Assembly (NCBI RefSeq): GCF_040812015.1
Contig: NZ_JBFNXJ010000008.1
Location: 124,001 to 188,000 of the forward strand
Direction: 5' to 3'
DNA from: Chitinivorax sp. PXF-14
Lineage (GTDB): Bacteria; Pseudomonadota; Gammaproteobacteria; Burkholderiales; SCOH01
Length of the DNA stretch: 64,000 bases
This document shows, piece after piece, positions 36,578 through 52,626 of this stretch. Each line of letters opens with the position of its first letter. Position 1 is the stretch's first letter. A program made the translations under genes and the position numbers. Below the pieces are notes generated by a model that ran no database searches, had not been told where the DNA came from, and saw only the letters and a list, made by a program, of their open reading frames with translations.

Positions 36578-39306
36578 GCGGCCACCTCTTCCAGCGCCGA
36601 CGGCGCGTCAGCCATGGCTTGCGGCGCGTCGAGCAAGGTCACCACGCCGGTCGAGCCGTCGATTTCGATGCGGGCGCCGTCGGGGATGCGCGTGGTCGCA
36701 CCCGGCAAGGCCACGATGGTGGGAATGCCAAATTTGCGGCCAGTGATGGCGGTATGCGACAGCATGCTGCCGCGCTCCACCACCATGCCCTTCGATGCAA
36801 GCATCAGGAACAGCCAGCCCGGGTCGGTCTCGCGTGCAATCAGGATCATGTCCGGGCCGATGGCCTCGACCGTGTTCGGGTCGAGCACCACGCGCGCGGT
36901 GCCGCGCACCTTGCCGGCGCTCGATCCCAGCCCTTTCAGCTGCCCGCTGCCGACGATGGTTTCCCTGGGCTTGTCGAAGGCATTGTTGCGCACGGCGCCC
37001 AGCGTGGTGATCTGCTCGGCCAGCTCGCGTGCCTGGTGGCCGGCGAACTCGCCTCGGCGCAGGCCGGCCAGCGCTTGCAGGTTCTCGGTGACGCCCGTGC
37101 CGTCGATATAGCCGAACACCTCGTCCTGCGTCAGGTGGTAGATGTCGTCGATACGCCCGAGCACGCCCTGGCGCACCAGGCTGGCCGCGATGCCGAGGAA
37201 GATCTTGCGCGACACGCCAAACAGCTCGGCGCGGCAATAGCGTGAATTTTCGCGATGGCGGATGAGCCGGCGCAGCCGTGGCAGCAGCGTGTTCAGCAGC
37301 CTGAGCTTGAACGGGCTGCCGGCCAGCTTGCGTTTGAGCTGCGCGTCGGCCTCGCCACGCACTTTGAGCTCATGGGCGCGCACGCTGGCCACCATCACCT
37401 GCTGCTGCGCATAGGTCTTGACCATGCGCAGCAGCACCCACGGCGTATCGCGCAGCGCCGGCTGCTCCAGCTTGAGCTCCTGCAGGCCACGGTCGCCGAA
37501 CAGGTGCAGGTGGTGGTCGAGCTTCTGCGTGAAGCCGGCGTCGAGCTCGCCACGCCGGGCCATCTGCCATAGCGTCCTGTCGTCATGCTGCTCGAACAGC
37601 GCCCGCAATGGTGTGTTGGCGCGCACATGCTCGGCCAGGCCGACCGCCGACAGCAGGATTTCCACACTCATCAGCTTCTCGTCGCCGCATAGCAGGTCCG
37701 ACAACAACCCTGGGTTGTCGTCGCTGAGCCGCCACTTTCTGAACAGGCTCTCGATCAGGCCGTAGAGCGGGATCAGGTAGGCATCGGTGGTCAGCGTCAC
37801 ACCCCAGTAATTGCCGACCTGGGTCCAGATATCGAAGAAGCGGTTGCGCAACACCATGGCGTCTTCCTGCGCGAAATCCTTGCCGCGCAGCGGCGCGACC
37901 AGGTTTTCCCACCAGCCGTGATAGTCCGCCATGCGTCTCTCATGAGTGGCGTACTGGTAGACCGTGGCAAGCACCGCCGGCGGCACCCTGACCCAGACGC
38001 GCAGCCTGTCGAGCCGCTCTTTCAGCGTCGGCGTGTGCTGAGTCTGATAGGAGCTGGTCAGGCCGATCATCGCCTCCCACGAAGCGCCGAACAGCGGGAA
38101 CAGCGGGCTCTGCTTGTGCAGCAGGTAGAAGTGCGACAGGCAGTAGTACACCCGCCCGCTGAGGTAGCCGATCATGCGGTCCAGCGGCTCGAAGTTGTCG
38201 TGCAGCGTGCGCGGCGACACACCGAGCATGCGGTAGAGATCGTAGAAGATCACGCGGTAGAAATAGCGCGCGAAGGTGTAGGTCAGCGAGGTCGAGACGC
38301 CGGGGTAGGATTCGGTGACGTTGGTATTGGTCCACACCCGCTGCCGGCTGTAGTCGAAGGCGATCGGGCGCGACTGCAGGAAATACAGGCTGCCATCGGC
38401 GGTGAAGGTACCCTCGATGTCCTGCGGGCAGCCAAACAGCGCTTCGATGCGGCGACCGTAAGCGGTCAGCTGCTCGATGGCCTCGTCCGCGAGGCAGGCG
38501 GGCTGCCGCAGCGCCTCGGGCACCGGCTGCTCGGTCAGGCCGTGGCCGGCGTTCTGGTCGAGCGTCAGCATGGTGGCCTTGTGCTGCAGATCGCGCGTGA
38601 TCTCGGCCGTCTTGCCGTTGACGAAATAGTGGTCGACTTCGACCTTCTCCTGCACCACACCCTCGCCGATGCCGTGGCCGGCAACGATGACGAAGTCGCG
38701 CGCGGCGGTATTCGGGTTGCTCGTGAACATCACGAAGGAGCGCTCGCCAAACACCATCTGCTGCACACCGACGGCGACGCCAAAACCGAGCAGATCCATG
38801 CCCTGGGCGTGGCGGTAGATCAGCGACTCCTGCGAAAAGCCCGAGGCCCAGCAGTGCTTCAGCTTGTCGACGATCTGCTCGCGCCGTACATAAAGAAAGG
38901 TTTCGCTCATGCCGGCGAAGGGGTTGTCGATCGAGTCCTCGCTCTCTTCCAGCCGGTGGCCGACGGTGGAGGCGCGCACCGAGGCCAGCGTGTCGCCGGT
39001 GAATTGCGCATCGAAGGCAGCCAGCACGGCGCCGAGCTGGATCGCCGACAGCCGGATGCCGTCGAAGATCGCCCGGATATCGCGCGACGCCTGCTGGATG
39101 GCGGCCATGTCGGCAAAATCGATGGCCTTCAGGCGCGCCTCGACCGCCGGGCGGATCGCCGCGAACACCTCGTTGTAAAAGGCAACGGTCAGGCAGAAGA
39201 ACGCCGGGACCGGCAAGCCGGCATCGAGCATGACCTTCTGCTTGGCGAATTTGCCGCCGACATCGCGATCGGCGAAGTCTTCCCTGCAACTGACGATGGT
39301 TTTCAT
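36574..39306 (-). CDS. PEP-utilising phosphotransferase-like enzyme (PpsA / rifampin-phosphotransferase type)
   Basis: A 910-aa protein with the three-part layout of PEP synthase and rifampin phosphotransferase relatives. An N-terminal ATP-grasp domain (about 1-320) has GGKFAKQKVMLDAGLPVPAF, MSETFLYVRREQIVDKLKHC and FLQSRPIAFD. A middle region of about 440 residues begins WTNTNVTESYPGVSTSLTY, as in substrate-binding domains of the rifampin enzyme. A C-terminal swivelling domain has GSMLSHTAITGRKFGIPT with phospho-His H851. It would move phosphate from ATP via His to an acceptor, or link PEP and pyruvate. PEP synthase proper lacks this middle region, so the target is probably a small molecule of this pathway. 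It sits between the epimerase (9 nt) and UbiA (4-nt overlap). Confidence 0.82.
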   Translation of the reverse strand: MKTIVSCREDFADRDVGGKFAKQKVMLDAGLPVPAFFCLTVAFYNEVFAAIRPAVEARLKAIDFADMAAIQQASRDIRAIFDGIRLSAIQLGAVLAAFDAQFTGDTLASVRASTVGHRLEESEDSIDNPFAGMSETFLYVRREQIVDKLKHCWASGFSQESLIYRHAQGMDLLGFGVAVGVQQMVFGERSFVMFTSNPNTAARDFVIVAGHGIGEGVVQEKVEVDHYFVNGKTAEITRDLQHKATMLTLDQNAGHGLTEQPVPEALRQPACLADEAIEQLTAYGRRIEALFGCPQDIEGTFTADGSLYFLQSRPIAFDYSRQRVWTNTNVTESYPGVSTSLTYTFARYFYRVIFYDLYRMLGVSPRTLHDNFEPLDRMIGYLSGRVYYCLSHFYLLHKQSPLFPLFGASWEAMIGLTSSYQTQHTPTLKERLDRLRVWVRVPPAVLATVYQYATHERRMADYHGWWENLVAPLRGKDFAQEDAMVLRNRFFDIWTQVGNYWGVTLTTDAYLIPLYGLIESLFRKWRLSDDNPGLLSDLLCGDEKLMSVEILLSAVGLAEHVRANTPLRALFEQHDDRTLWQMARRGELDAGFTQKLDHHLHLFGDRGLQELKLEQPALRDTPWVLLRMVKTYAQQQVMVASVRAHELKVRGEADAQLKRKLAGSPFKLRLLNTLLPRLRRLIRHRENSRYCRAELFGVSRKIFLGIAASLVRQGVLGRIDDIYHLTQDEVFGYIDGTGVTENLQALAGLRRGEFAGHQARELAEQITTLGAVRNNAFDKPRETIVGSGQLKGLGSSAGKVRGTARVVLDPNTVEAIGPDMILIARETDPGWLFLMLASKGMVVERGSMLSHTAITGRKFGIPTIVALPGATTRIPDGARIEIDGSTGVVTLLDAPQAMADAPSALEEVAA

Positions 39307-39315
39307 GTGTCGTGA

Positions 39316-40326
39316 CTAAGTCGTGTGTTTGGTTTCAGGCGTGGCGCGGCCTTGCCGCAGCGCCCTGGCGGCGCTGCGCACCGCGGCCAGCGGGTCGCGG
39401 CTGGTCAGATCGCGGCCGACCAGCTCGCCCAGTGCATCGACCTCGCCCCAATGCGGCAGGCCGACCAGTTCGAGCCGGGTGGCGAGCGCGGTACTGCCGC
39501 TAAACGGCAGCCTGCGCAAGGTGAGCGTCAGGCGCCGCGATACGGGCAGGCGCCAGATCGCCTTGGGGGCGTCGAGCGCGGCCGCCAGTTCGTCGAGCAG
39601 GTCGGCGCAGGCCACCGGTTGCCCATAGCCGACATTCAGCACCTCCTGTTTCGGCACGGCACCGGGCGCACCGGCGATGATCCGTTGCGCGAGTCGCGAG
39701 ATAGCGCAGGCGTAGTCGTCGACGTCGATGACCGAAAAGCGTTGCCTACCCGAGCCGATGCGCACCCGCTTCTGCACCATCCTGGCCAGCGATGGCAGCA
39801 CGAAGCGGTCGCCCTCGCCCAGCACGAAACGCGGGCGCAGCAGATAGGCCGGGATCTCGCGCTGGCGGGCCACGTTGCCGACCAGCCTTTCCGCCAGGTG
39901 GCGGCTATGGGCCAGGGCCGTGCCGGGATTGGGCGCCGCGATCTCGCTGATGCCATCCTGCTCGTCCTGCCCGTATACCGACATCGAGCTGCCGTAGATA
40001 ACGCCGCGCAGCCTTGGGCCGAGCCCGCGCAGCAGGCGGCGGGTCGCATCGACATTGGTGGCGATGAAGCCGGTCCCGTCGTGGTCGATCTGCTTCACGG
40101 CAAAATGCACCAGCACATAGGGCTGCTCGGGCTCCAGGCCCAGCGGCGGGCGGGCCAGATCGCCGCGTACCTTGTCGAGAAAGGGATAGTCCGGCAGCGC
40201 ATCGGGTGCCCGCAGCAAGGCCCTCACGCGCACCGAGCCCGCCGGCATCGACGCGAATTCGCGCAGCAGCGCCCGGCCGACGAAGCCACTGGCCCCGAGC
40301 AGGAGGATATGAAGCCGCTCAGTCAT
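39316..40326 (-). CDS. NAD-dependent epimerase/dehydratase family protein
   Basis: A 336-aa extended short-chain dehydrogenase. The Rossmann motif is LLLGASGFVGRALLREF (GxxGxxG), and the usual Tyr-Lys catalytic pair is altered: SSMSVYGQDEQ carries the Ser/Tyr region, and ALAHSRHLAERLV replaces the YGxSKxxxE pattern, with His where Tyr is expected. RFVLGEGDRFVLPSLARMVQ follows. It could reduce or epimerise a sugar or a ketone intermediate; the altered motif makes activity uncertain. It lies 3 nt after the methyltransferase gene within the operon. Confidence 0.82.
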   Translation of the reverse strand: MTERLHILLLGASGFVGRALLREFASMPAGSVRVRALLRAPDALPDYPFLDKVRGDLARPPLGLEPEQPYVLVHFAVKQIDHDGTGFIATNVDATRRLLRGLGPRLRGVIYGSSMSVYGQDEQDGISEIAAPNPGTALAHSRHLAERLVGNVARQREIPAYLLRPRFVLGEGDRFVLPSLARMVQKRVRIGSGRQRFSVIDVDDYACAISRLAQRIIAGAPGAVPKQEVLNVGYGQPVACADLLDELAAALDAPKAIWRLPVSRRLTLTLRRLPFSGSTALATRLELVGLPHWGEVDALGELVGRDLTSRDPLAAVRSAARALRQGRATPETKHTT

Positions 40327-40329
40327 CGC

Positions 40330-40977
40330 TTACCAGACCAGCGGCAGCAGGCGGCGATGCGCCACGGCATATTCCGGATAGCCCGGCAGCTCGAACAGGG
40401 CCGTCTCCTCGACGCGGATGCGCATCACCATCGACGGCAGCAGGATCAGCAAGAGCGCGGCCAGCGTATAGACGTTGAAGAAGAAGATCACCACGCCGAC
40501 GTGCGCGGTCAGCATGCCGGTGTAGGCCGGGTGGCGCACCAGCTGGTAAGGGCCGCTGCTGACGACCTGGTGGTCGCCCATCACGCGCACCCGGTGCGAA
40601 TAGAACTTGCCCAGGGTGCGGATGGCGATCAGGCGGAAGGCCACGCCGCTGATGAAGACGCCGAAGCCCGCCAGCATCCACGGCCCCGGCTCGCTCCACC
40701 AGGCCGGAAAGGCGAGCGCGCACACTACCGTCAGCGCCCGCCCCAGCGCGTAGGCCTCGCAGGTTCCCCGGTCGGCACGCGTCTCGCCCTTGGCGGACTC
40801 GGTCAGCGCCACGCGCGATTCGAGAAACAGCCACAGGATGTAGCTGCCGACGAAGGCCATGCCGCCGATCTGCATCACGCCCTGCCAGGCCGAAAGCTTG
40901 TGCCAGGTGAGCCAGAGGATCACCGCGACGAAGGCGATGGCGAAGATCAGCGGCAGCCGATTGCGGATGTCATTCAT
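40330..40977 (-). CDS. Isoprenylcysteine carboxyl methyltransferase (ICMT)-like membrane methyltransferase
   Basis: A 215-aa protein with five or six transmembrane helices. The C-terminal half has the ICMT/PEMT pattern GKFYSHRVRVMGDHQVVSSGPYQLVRHPAYTGML and RIRVEETALFELPGYPEYA, with the SAM-binding RHPxYxG and the EExxL motif. These enzymes methylate carboxylates or other groups on membrane lipids. The ATG at 40977 has CCAGGAAC upstream; an alternative ATG at 41001 overlaps the PKS stop. It follows the synthase directly, so methylation of the lipid product is inferred. Confidence 0.85.
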   Translation of the reverse strand: MNDIRNRLPLIFAIAFVAVILWLTWHKLSAWQGVMQIGGMAFVGSYILWLFLESRVALTESAKGETRADRGTCEAYALGRALTVVCALAFPAWWSEPGPWMLAGFGVFISGVAFRLIAIRTLGKFYSHRVRVMGDHQVVSSGPYQLVRHPAYTGMLTAHVGVVIFFFNVYTLAALLLILLPSMVMRIRVEETALFELPGYPEYAVAHRRLLPLVW

Positions 40978-41001
40978 GTTTGTGTTCCTGGGGTATATCA
41001 A

Positions 41002-48591
<7,590 letters not shown>

Positions 48592-48729
48592 ATATCTCCA
48601 AATACCGTATTTTTATGTTCGATTTAATTCGAATTAATGTCATTATATTCATACGAAATAGCAAATGTCATCTAAATTGCATAAAATAATCATACAATTA
48701 GAATTTTTACTCAAATTTCGTAATCGAAT
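48592..48729. promoter_or_regulatory. AT-rich divergent promoter region with a 14-bp palindrome
   Basis: This 138-nt gap between the synthase and the PPTase is far more AT-rich than its surroundings. It contains a perfect palindrome TTAATTCGAATTAA (48624-48637) and a spaced inverted pair TACGAAAT (48652-48659) / ATTTCGTA (48715-48722). It must carry both divergent promoters; high AT content suggests control by a nucleoid silencer plus a specific regulator. Exact -10/-35 sites cannot be fixed. Confidence 0.65.
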
Positions 48730-49527
48730 ATGTTGATTGCTCCCGTTGCGCACCCGGATCATCCGCATCCCATCAAGCGTCATACCTGGCCCTCAGCCGG
48801 TTGCACGCCTGAATCGGCTGGCACTGGCAACACGCAGCTCTGGATTGCCCAATGCACAGGGTCGCCACCCCCTGTGCTGTGGGCGGCTCTCGAGCCGGGA
48901 GAGCAAGCGCAGGCGCGAGGTTTCTATTTCGAACGGGATCAGAATCGCCATGTCGCCGCGCACGCCATGTTGCGCTTCGCCCTGGCTGCGGCAGTCGGCT
49001 GCCAGATGCAGGATCTGCGCTTTGTGCGCGATCAAAATGGGCGCCCCCTGCTGCGCGACTATGCCGGGGTTCAATTCAACCTGAGCCATAGCGGGGGCTT
49101 GGCCGCCTGCATCGTCACCAAGAACACGCCATGCGGCATCGATATCGAGCACATCCGGCCGGACAAGCAGATCACCGACATTGCAAGACGCCATTTTTCG
49201 CCGGCCGAACAACGCTACCTGGCCCAGATCAACAGTGACGAGACGCGGCAGCAAGCCTTTTACCGGCTCTGGACCTTGAAGGAGGCGTTTCTGAAAGCGC
49301 TGGGCACGGGCCTGCGAACGCCGCTCGATGCGATCGACTTCGGTGACCTCGATGCGGCGACGGCTCCGCGTCACCTGGGCGTGCCGCTACGCGACTGGCG
49401 GTTCGAGGAATATGTGATCGACACCGGCCATGCCTTGAGCATCACCATCGAGCAGCCGGCGCCACACAGCCTGGAATGGAATGAACTGATGCTGCCGGCC
49501 CAGGCAGCCGACGAGCAGAACGGCTAG
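48730..49527 (+). CDS. 4'-phosphopantetheinyl transferase, Sfp type
   Basis: A 265-aa PPTase that attaches phosphopantetheine from CoA to carrier-protein serines. Motifs: FNLSHSGGLAACIV (about 115-128), GIDIEHIRPDKQ (Mg2+-binding Asp/Glu) and FYRLWTLKEAFLKALGTGL. It is probably needed to activate ACP1 and ACP2 of the divergent synthase. The first 35 residues are not typical of the family and the ATG at 48730 has no clear ribosome-binding site, so the true start may lie downstream or translation may be leaderless. Its stop overlaps that of the convergent Lrp gene (CTAG). Confidence 0.9.
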   Translation: MLIAPVAHPDHPHPIKRHTWPSAGCTPESAGTGNTQLWIAQCTGSPPPVLWAALEPGEQAQARGFYFERDQNRHVAAHAMLRFALAAAVGCQMQDLRFVRDQNGRPLLRDYAGVQFNLSHSGGLAACIVTKNTPCGIDIEHIRPDKQITDIARRHFSPAEQRYLAQINSDETRQQAFYRLWTLKEAFLKALGTGLRTPLDAIDFGDLDAATAPRHLGVPLRDWRFEEYVIDTGHALSITIEQPAPHSLEWNELMLPAQAADEQNG

Positions 49528-49982
49528 AGCGGCAGTTCCGAGGTCAGCTTGATTTTCTGCATCGGGATCTCGGTCTTGACGTTCTGGACACCCTTGATAC
49601 GGGTCAGGTGCTGAATCTGGAACTGCCTGTAGTCGTCCAGATCAGCCGCCACGATGCGCAGCAGAAAATCGCAATCACCCGCCATCAAATGGCACTCGAC
49701 GACTTGTGGCAACAGCCTGATCTCATCGGTGAAGCGATCCACGGTCTCGGCGTCCTGGCCCGTGAGCCAGACCCGCGCAAACACGGTCAGGCCCATCCCG
49801 ATCTTCGGTGCGTTGAGCAGCGCCACATAGCGCTCGATCACGCCCGCCTCTTCGAGCAGCCGCACGCGCCGCAGGCATGGCGACGGCGACAGGCCGACTT
49901 GCTGGGCAAGCTCGACGTTCTGCAATCGCCCGTCGCGTTGCAAGGCCCTCAGGATACGGCGATCGATAGCATCCAGCTTCAT
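49524..49982 (-). CDS. Lrp/AsnC family transcriptional regulator
   Basis: A 152-aa regulator. The N-terminal winged helix-turn-helix (DAIDRRILRALQRDGRLQNVELAQQVGLSPSPCLRRVRLLEE, split as HTH at about 22-41) and the C-terminal RAM/AsnC domain (VVECHLMAGDCDFLLRIVAADL) are complete. Such proteins sense amino acids. It diverges from azlCD, branched-chain amino-acid exporters often controlled by Lrp-type regulators, with a palindrome between them, so it likely regulates azlCD and itself. Confidence 0.95.
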   Translation of the reverse strand: MKLDAIDRRILRALQRDGRLQNVELAQQVGLSPSPCLRRVRLLEEAGVIERYVALLNAPKIGMGLTVFARVWLTGQDAETVDRFTDEIRLLPQVVECHLMAGDCDFLLRIVAADLDDYRQFQIQHLTRIKGVQNVKTEIPMQKIKLTSELPL

Positions 49983-49992
49983 TGATACCCCA

Positions 49993-50016
49993 TGCTAATT
50001 TTTTGAAAATTTAGCA
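49993..50016. promoter_or_regulatory. Probable Lrp-type operator
   Basis: TGCTAA (49993-49998) and TTAGCA (50011-50016) flank an AT-rich core in a 24-nt imperfect palindrome, similar to the Lrp consensus. It is 10 nt upstream of the lrp ATG, within the divergent lrp/azlC promoter. Confidence 0.55.
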
Positions 50017-50107
50017 GATCAGATGCCAAACTCTCTTTAATTAATAGCAACTACGCAACCCAATTTCACCCGATTTGGCAGAAAATTCAATGCATCAAGG
50101 AGGTGCG

Positions 50108-50839
50108 ATGAATAGTCTGCAAGCAACGATGCCAACCCCGCTGGAATCGACAACCCGATCCGAACTCTGGCGCGGCCTGCGGAATGCTGCCCCGGTCATG
50201 CTCGGTTTCATTCCGTTTGCGCTGGTGCTGGGCGCACAAGCGGCGCAAAAAGGCCTGGGCGTGATGGCGGTGCCGCTGATGACGGGGCTCAATTTTGGCG
50301 GCGGATCCGAGTTCGCCGTGATCAGGATATGGACGACGCCCCCCCAAATCTGGCTGATCGTCGCCATCACGCTGCTGGTCAACTGCCGCCACATACTGAT
50401 GGGGGCCGCGTTGGCGCCGTACCTTCAGCAGCTACCCAGGCGCAAGGTACTGCCCGCCCTGTTCTTCATGTGCGACGAAAGCTGGGCGATGGCGCTGGCA
50501 GATGCACGGCGCCACGGCACCCGCCATGCGGCACCCTGCCTGAGCCTGCCCTACTACCTGGGCGTATCGGCCGGACTGTACCTCGCCTGGGTCACGTTCA
50601 CGACCTTGGGTGCCGCGCTTGGCCCCACGATCGGCAACGTCGAGACCTATGGCTTCGACATGGCATTTACCGCGGTTTTCCTGGTCCTGCTCAAGGGCAT
50701 GTGGCGCGGCGCACGGGCGGCACGACCGTGGTTCGTCAGCCTGGTGGTCGCCGCGCTGACCTATCTGGCCCTGCCAGGTGCATGGTATGTGGCGGCGGGT
50801 GCCGTTGCCGGGCTGGCAGCCGCCATCATCGAAGGATGA
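50108..50839 (+). CDS. azlC: AzlC family branched-chain amino acid exporter, large subunit
   Basis: A 243-aa membrane protein with about seven hydrophobic segments and the AzlC motifs AAPVMLGFIPFALVLGAQA, NFGGGSEFAVI and NCRHILMGAALAPY, then LFFMCDESWAMAL. With AzlD it exports branched-chain amino acids. The ATG at 50108 is chosen because AAGGAGGT lies just upstream; an earlier ATG at 50075 would include the ribosome-binding site. It is followed 6 nt later by azlD. Confidence 0.92.
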   Translation: MNSLQATMPTPLESTTRSELWRGLRNAAPVMLGFIPFALVLGAQAAQKGLGVMAVPLMTGLNFGGGSEFAVIRIWTTPPQIWLIVAITLLVNCRHILMGAALAPYLQQLPRRKVLPALFFMCDESWAMALADARRHGTRHAAPCLSLPYYLGVSAGLYLAWVTFTTLGAALGPTIGNVETYGFDMAFTAVFLVLLKGMWRGARAARPWFVSLVVAALTYLALPGAWYVAAGAVAGLAAAIIEG

Positions 50840-50845
50840 CGCATC

Positions 50846-51145
50846 GTGACCGATACACTGACCGCCCTTGCCATCGTATCGATGGCCGCGACGACCTATC
50901 TGACGAGGGTGCTGGGCTATATCGCGTTGCGCAATCGCACGCTGAGACCACGCATGCGCGCCGTGATGAGCAATGTGCCGGGCTGTGTGCTGATTTCAGT
51001 GATCGCGCCGGCGTTTGTCTCGACACAGCCGGCCAATCTGCTGGCACTGTGCATTACGCTATTGGCAGCGACACGCGCATCGCTGTTGCCGACTGTCCTC
51101 GTTGGCGTGGCCTCTGCCGGCCTGCTACGCCACCTCATGCCTTAG
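50846..51145 (+). CDS. azlD: AzlD domain-containing protein (exporter small subunit)
   Basis: A 99-aa protein with three or four transmembrane helices and the AzlD pattern TTYLTRVLGYIALRNR and VPGCVLISVIAPAF. It begins with GTG, with AAGGA 9 nt upstream, and is translated together with azlC, its partner subunit. Confidence 0.9.
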   Translation: MTDTLTALAIVSMAATTYLTRVLGYIALRNRTLRPRMRAVMSNVPGCVLISVIAPAFVSTQPANLLALCITLLAATRASLLPTVLVGVASAGLLRHLMP

Positions 51146-51227
51146 GCAGCACCCAAGCCCCACGGCAGCCGTCCACGCGGCGAGCATGGCGGCAAACTGC
51201 CGCAGCATGGACGTATGCAGTACCCAC

Positions 51228-51548
51228 TCACGCCTTTGCTTGTTCGTGTTGCCAGCGTTTCATCTCCTCGTCGATGAAGTGCTTGACCAGATCACTGTAC
51301 ATTTTCTCGATCGCGGCTGGGGCCAGGCCTTCTGCCTGTGCCCACTCCCGGCGCTGCGCAAGCATGGCCTTGAAGCGCTCGGGCGCGCGGACGGCGGTTT
51401 CAGATGTCTTGAACTTCGAGGCGGCGAGCACGTACTGGAAGCGCCGCCCGATCATCGAGATGACGGCACGGTCGATCCTGTCGATCTCGCGACGGATGTC
51501 TTCCATCCCTGAGCAGGCATCCGGTGCCAGCTGGTCTTCAAATTTCAT
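51228..51548 (-). CDS. Chorismate mutase, PchB (isochorismate lyase) type
   Basis: A 106-aa AroQ-fold helical protein. MEDIRREIDRIDRAVISMIGRRFQYVLAASKFK and APERFKAMLAQRREWAQAEGL closely resemble the pattern of Pseudomonas PchB, so it may convert chorismate to prephenate or isochorismate to salicylate and pyruvate. No isochorismate synthase is visible here, so ordinary chorismate mutase activity is equally possible. The ATG at 51548 has AGGAAAGAC upstream and gives the family's usual length; a longer form from 51605 is less likely. Confidence 0.85.
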   Translation of the reverse strand: MKFEDQLAPDACSGMEDIRREIDRIDRAVISMIGRRFQYVLAASKFKTSETAVRAPERFKAMLAQRREWAQAEGLAPAAIEKMYSDLVKHFIDEEMKRWQHEQAKA

Positions 51549-51722
51549 GTCTTTCCTGTCATTACTGGGAGAAAAATTCAAACGTGCGGCGCTTCCATCG
51601 GTCACGACAACTAGAGCCTGCCGGTGTGCCCGATTGGGCCAACCGTCTACCGGCTTTGGATGCTCAGGGAAATGGCTTTCCTCAGCTCGGACGACCGCCC
51701 GGGGTTCCCGTCCATCGCGGAT

Positions 51723-52115
51723 TCATTCATTATCGCCGCCCGGCTTTTCGCTGCCCGTTTCGTAGGCGTTGCACTTCCTCGGCTCGATGGGGCGTATTTC
51801 GCAGCTCAGGCCACAGGCCAGGCAGGGGTTCTGCGCGGCAAGTTGCGCTGCCTCGTCTAGGCTGTCGGCAAGAAAATGCCAGTAGCCGCCGATCACATCC
51901 TTGGCCTCGCTGAACGGGCCATCCATCACGCCATCCCGTGACACGATCCTGGCGGGTTTCGCCAGACGCTGGCCAGGCCTCATCCGCCCAGCCTCGACAA
52001 GCTGGTCATGCCAGACATAAAACGCCTCGATGGCGGACTGAATCTGCTCCGCCGACTTGTCCCCATCCTACTGCCCTCGCGAGATGACGAGGAACTCGGA
52101 CGAATAAGACTTCAT
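51723..52115 (-). pseudogene. YciI/DGPF-domain protein gene with an in-frame amber stop
   Basis: Read from the ATG at 52115, 131 codons encode a YCII-related protein: MKSYSSEFLVISRGQ, then a TAG at codon 16 (52070-52068), then DGDKSAEQIQSAIEAFYVWH, PGQRLAKPARIV and the diagnostic DGPFSEAKDVIGGYWHF. Homologues typically have a Trp or other residue at the stop position, so a TGG-to-TAG change is likely. Downstream the frame is intact to 51723. A shorter start at codon 45 would lack the first strand and helix. Function of the family is unclear. It lies in the block between fabH and fabD. Confidence 0.75.
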
Positions 52116-52626
52116 ACTCGTGTTCTCCGGGTTTGCGCTCTGGGGTCGCCATGAACGGTAGCGCGGCAATCTAGCGGAGCCGGACTAACAAATAGATTTC
52201 ATATTCGGAAAACGTATTGTGGTCAGCCTGGCTGGCGGTGGATCGAAATCAGCCGAGGGCGAAACGACGGCTGGGTTGGACAGGAGGCGCGTTGACAGCG
52301 ACATCCAGCGTGAAGCCGTCGCGTGGAAGATTTTTGTGGGTAGTGCCGCGAGGAAAAATCGCGGCGGCGCCAGGAATGCCGCAGAGGCAGCTCAATCAGG
52401 CCCAGCGATGCCCGAGCCAGCCGGGCCGAGGGAAGCAACGCCCAGGCGATACAGGTCTAAAGCGCAGGTCGACCCCGTTAACGGCGGTACGCCTGCAGTC
52501 AATTGACAGGAGATTATCTCAGGCCAGGAGCCAGGTGCAGCGTGGAACGGGCCAGTACCGACGCGGTCTGCAGCCTGCCTGGTCAGCGCCAATGCCCGCC
52601 AGGCTATCCATTCCGCTCGCGGAAAC
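52116..52626. other. Gene-free junction beside fabH
   Basis: About 510 nt without a convincing gene. Open frames of 60-160 codons exist on both strands but show no recognisable protein sequence and follow GC bias. No clear terminator for fabH and no insertion-sequence ends are visible. It is the second edge of the region that separates fabH from fabD. Confidence 0.5.
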
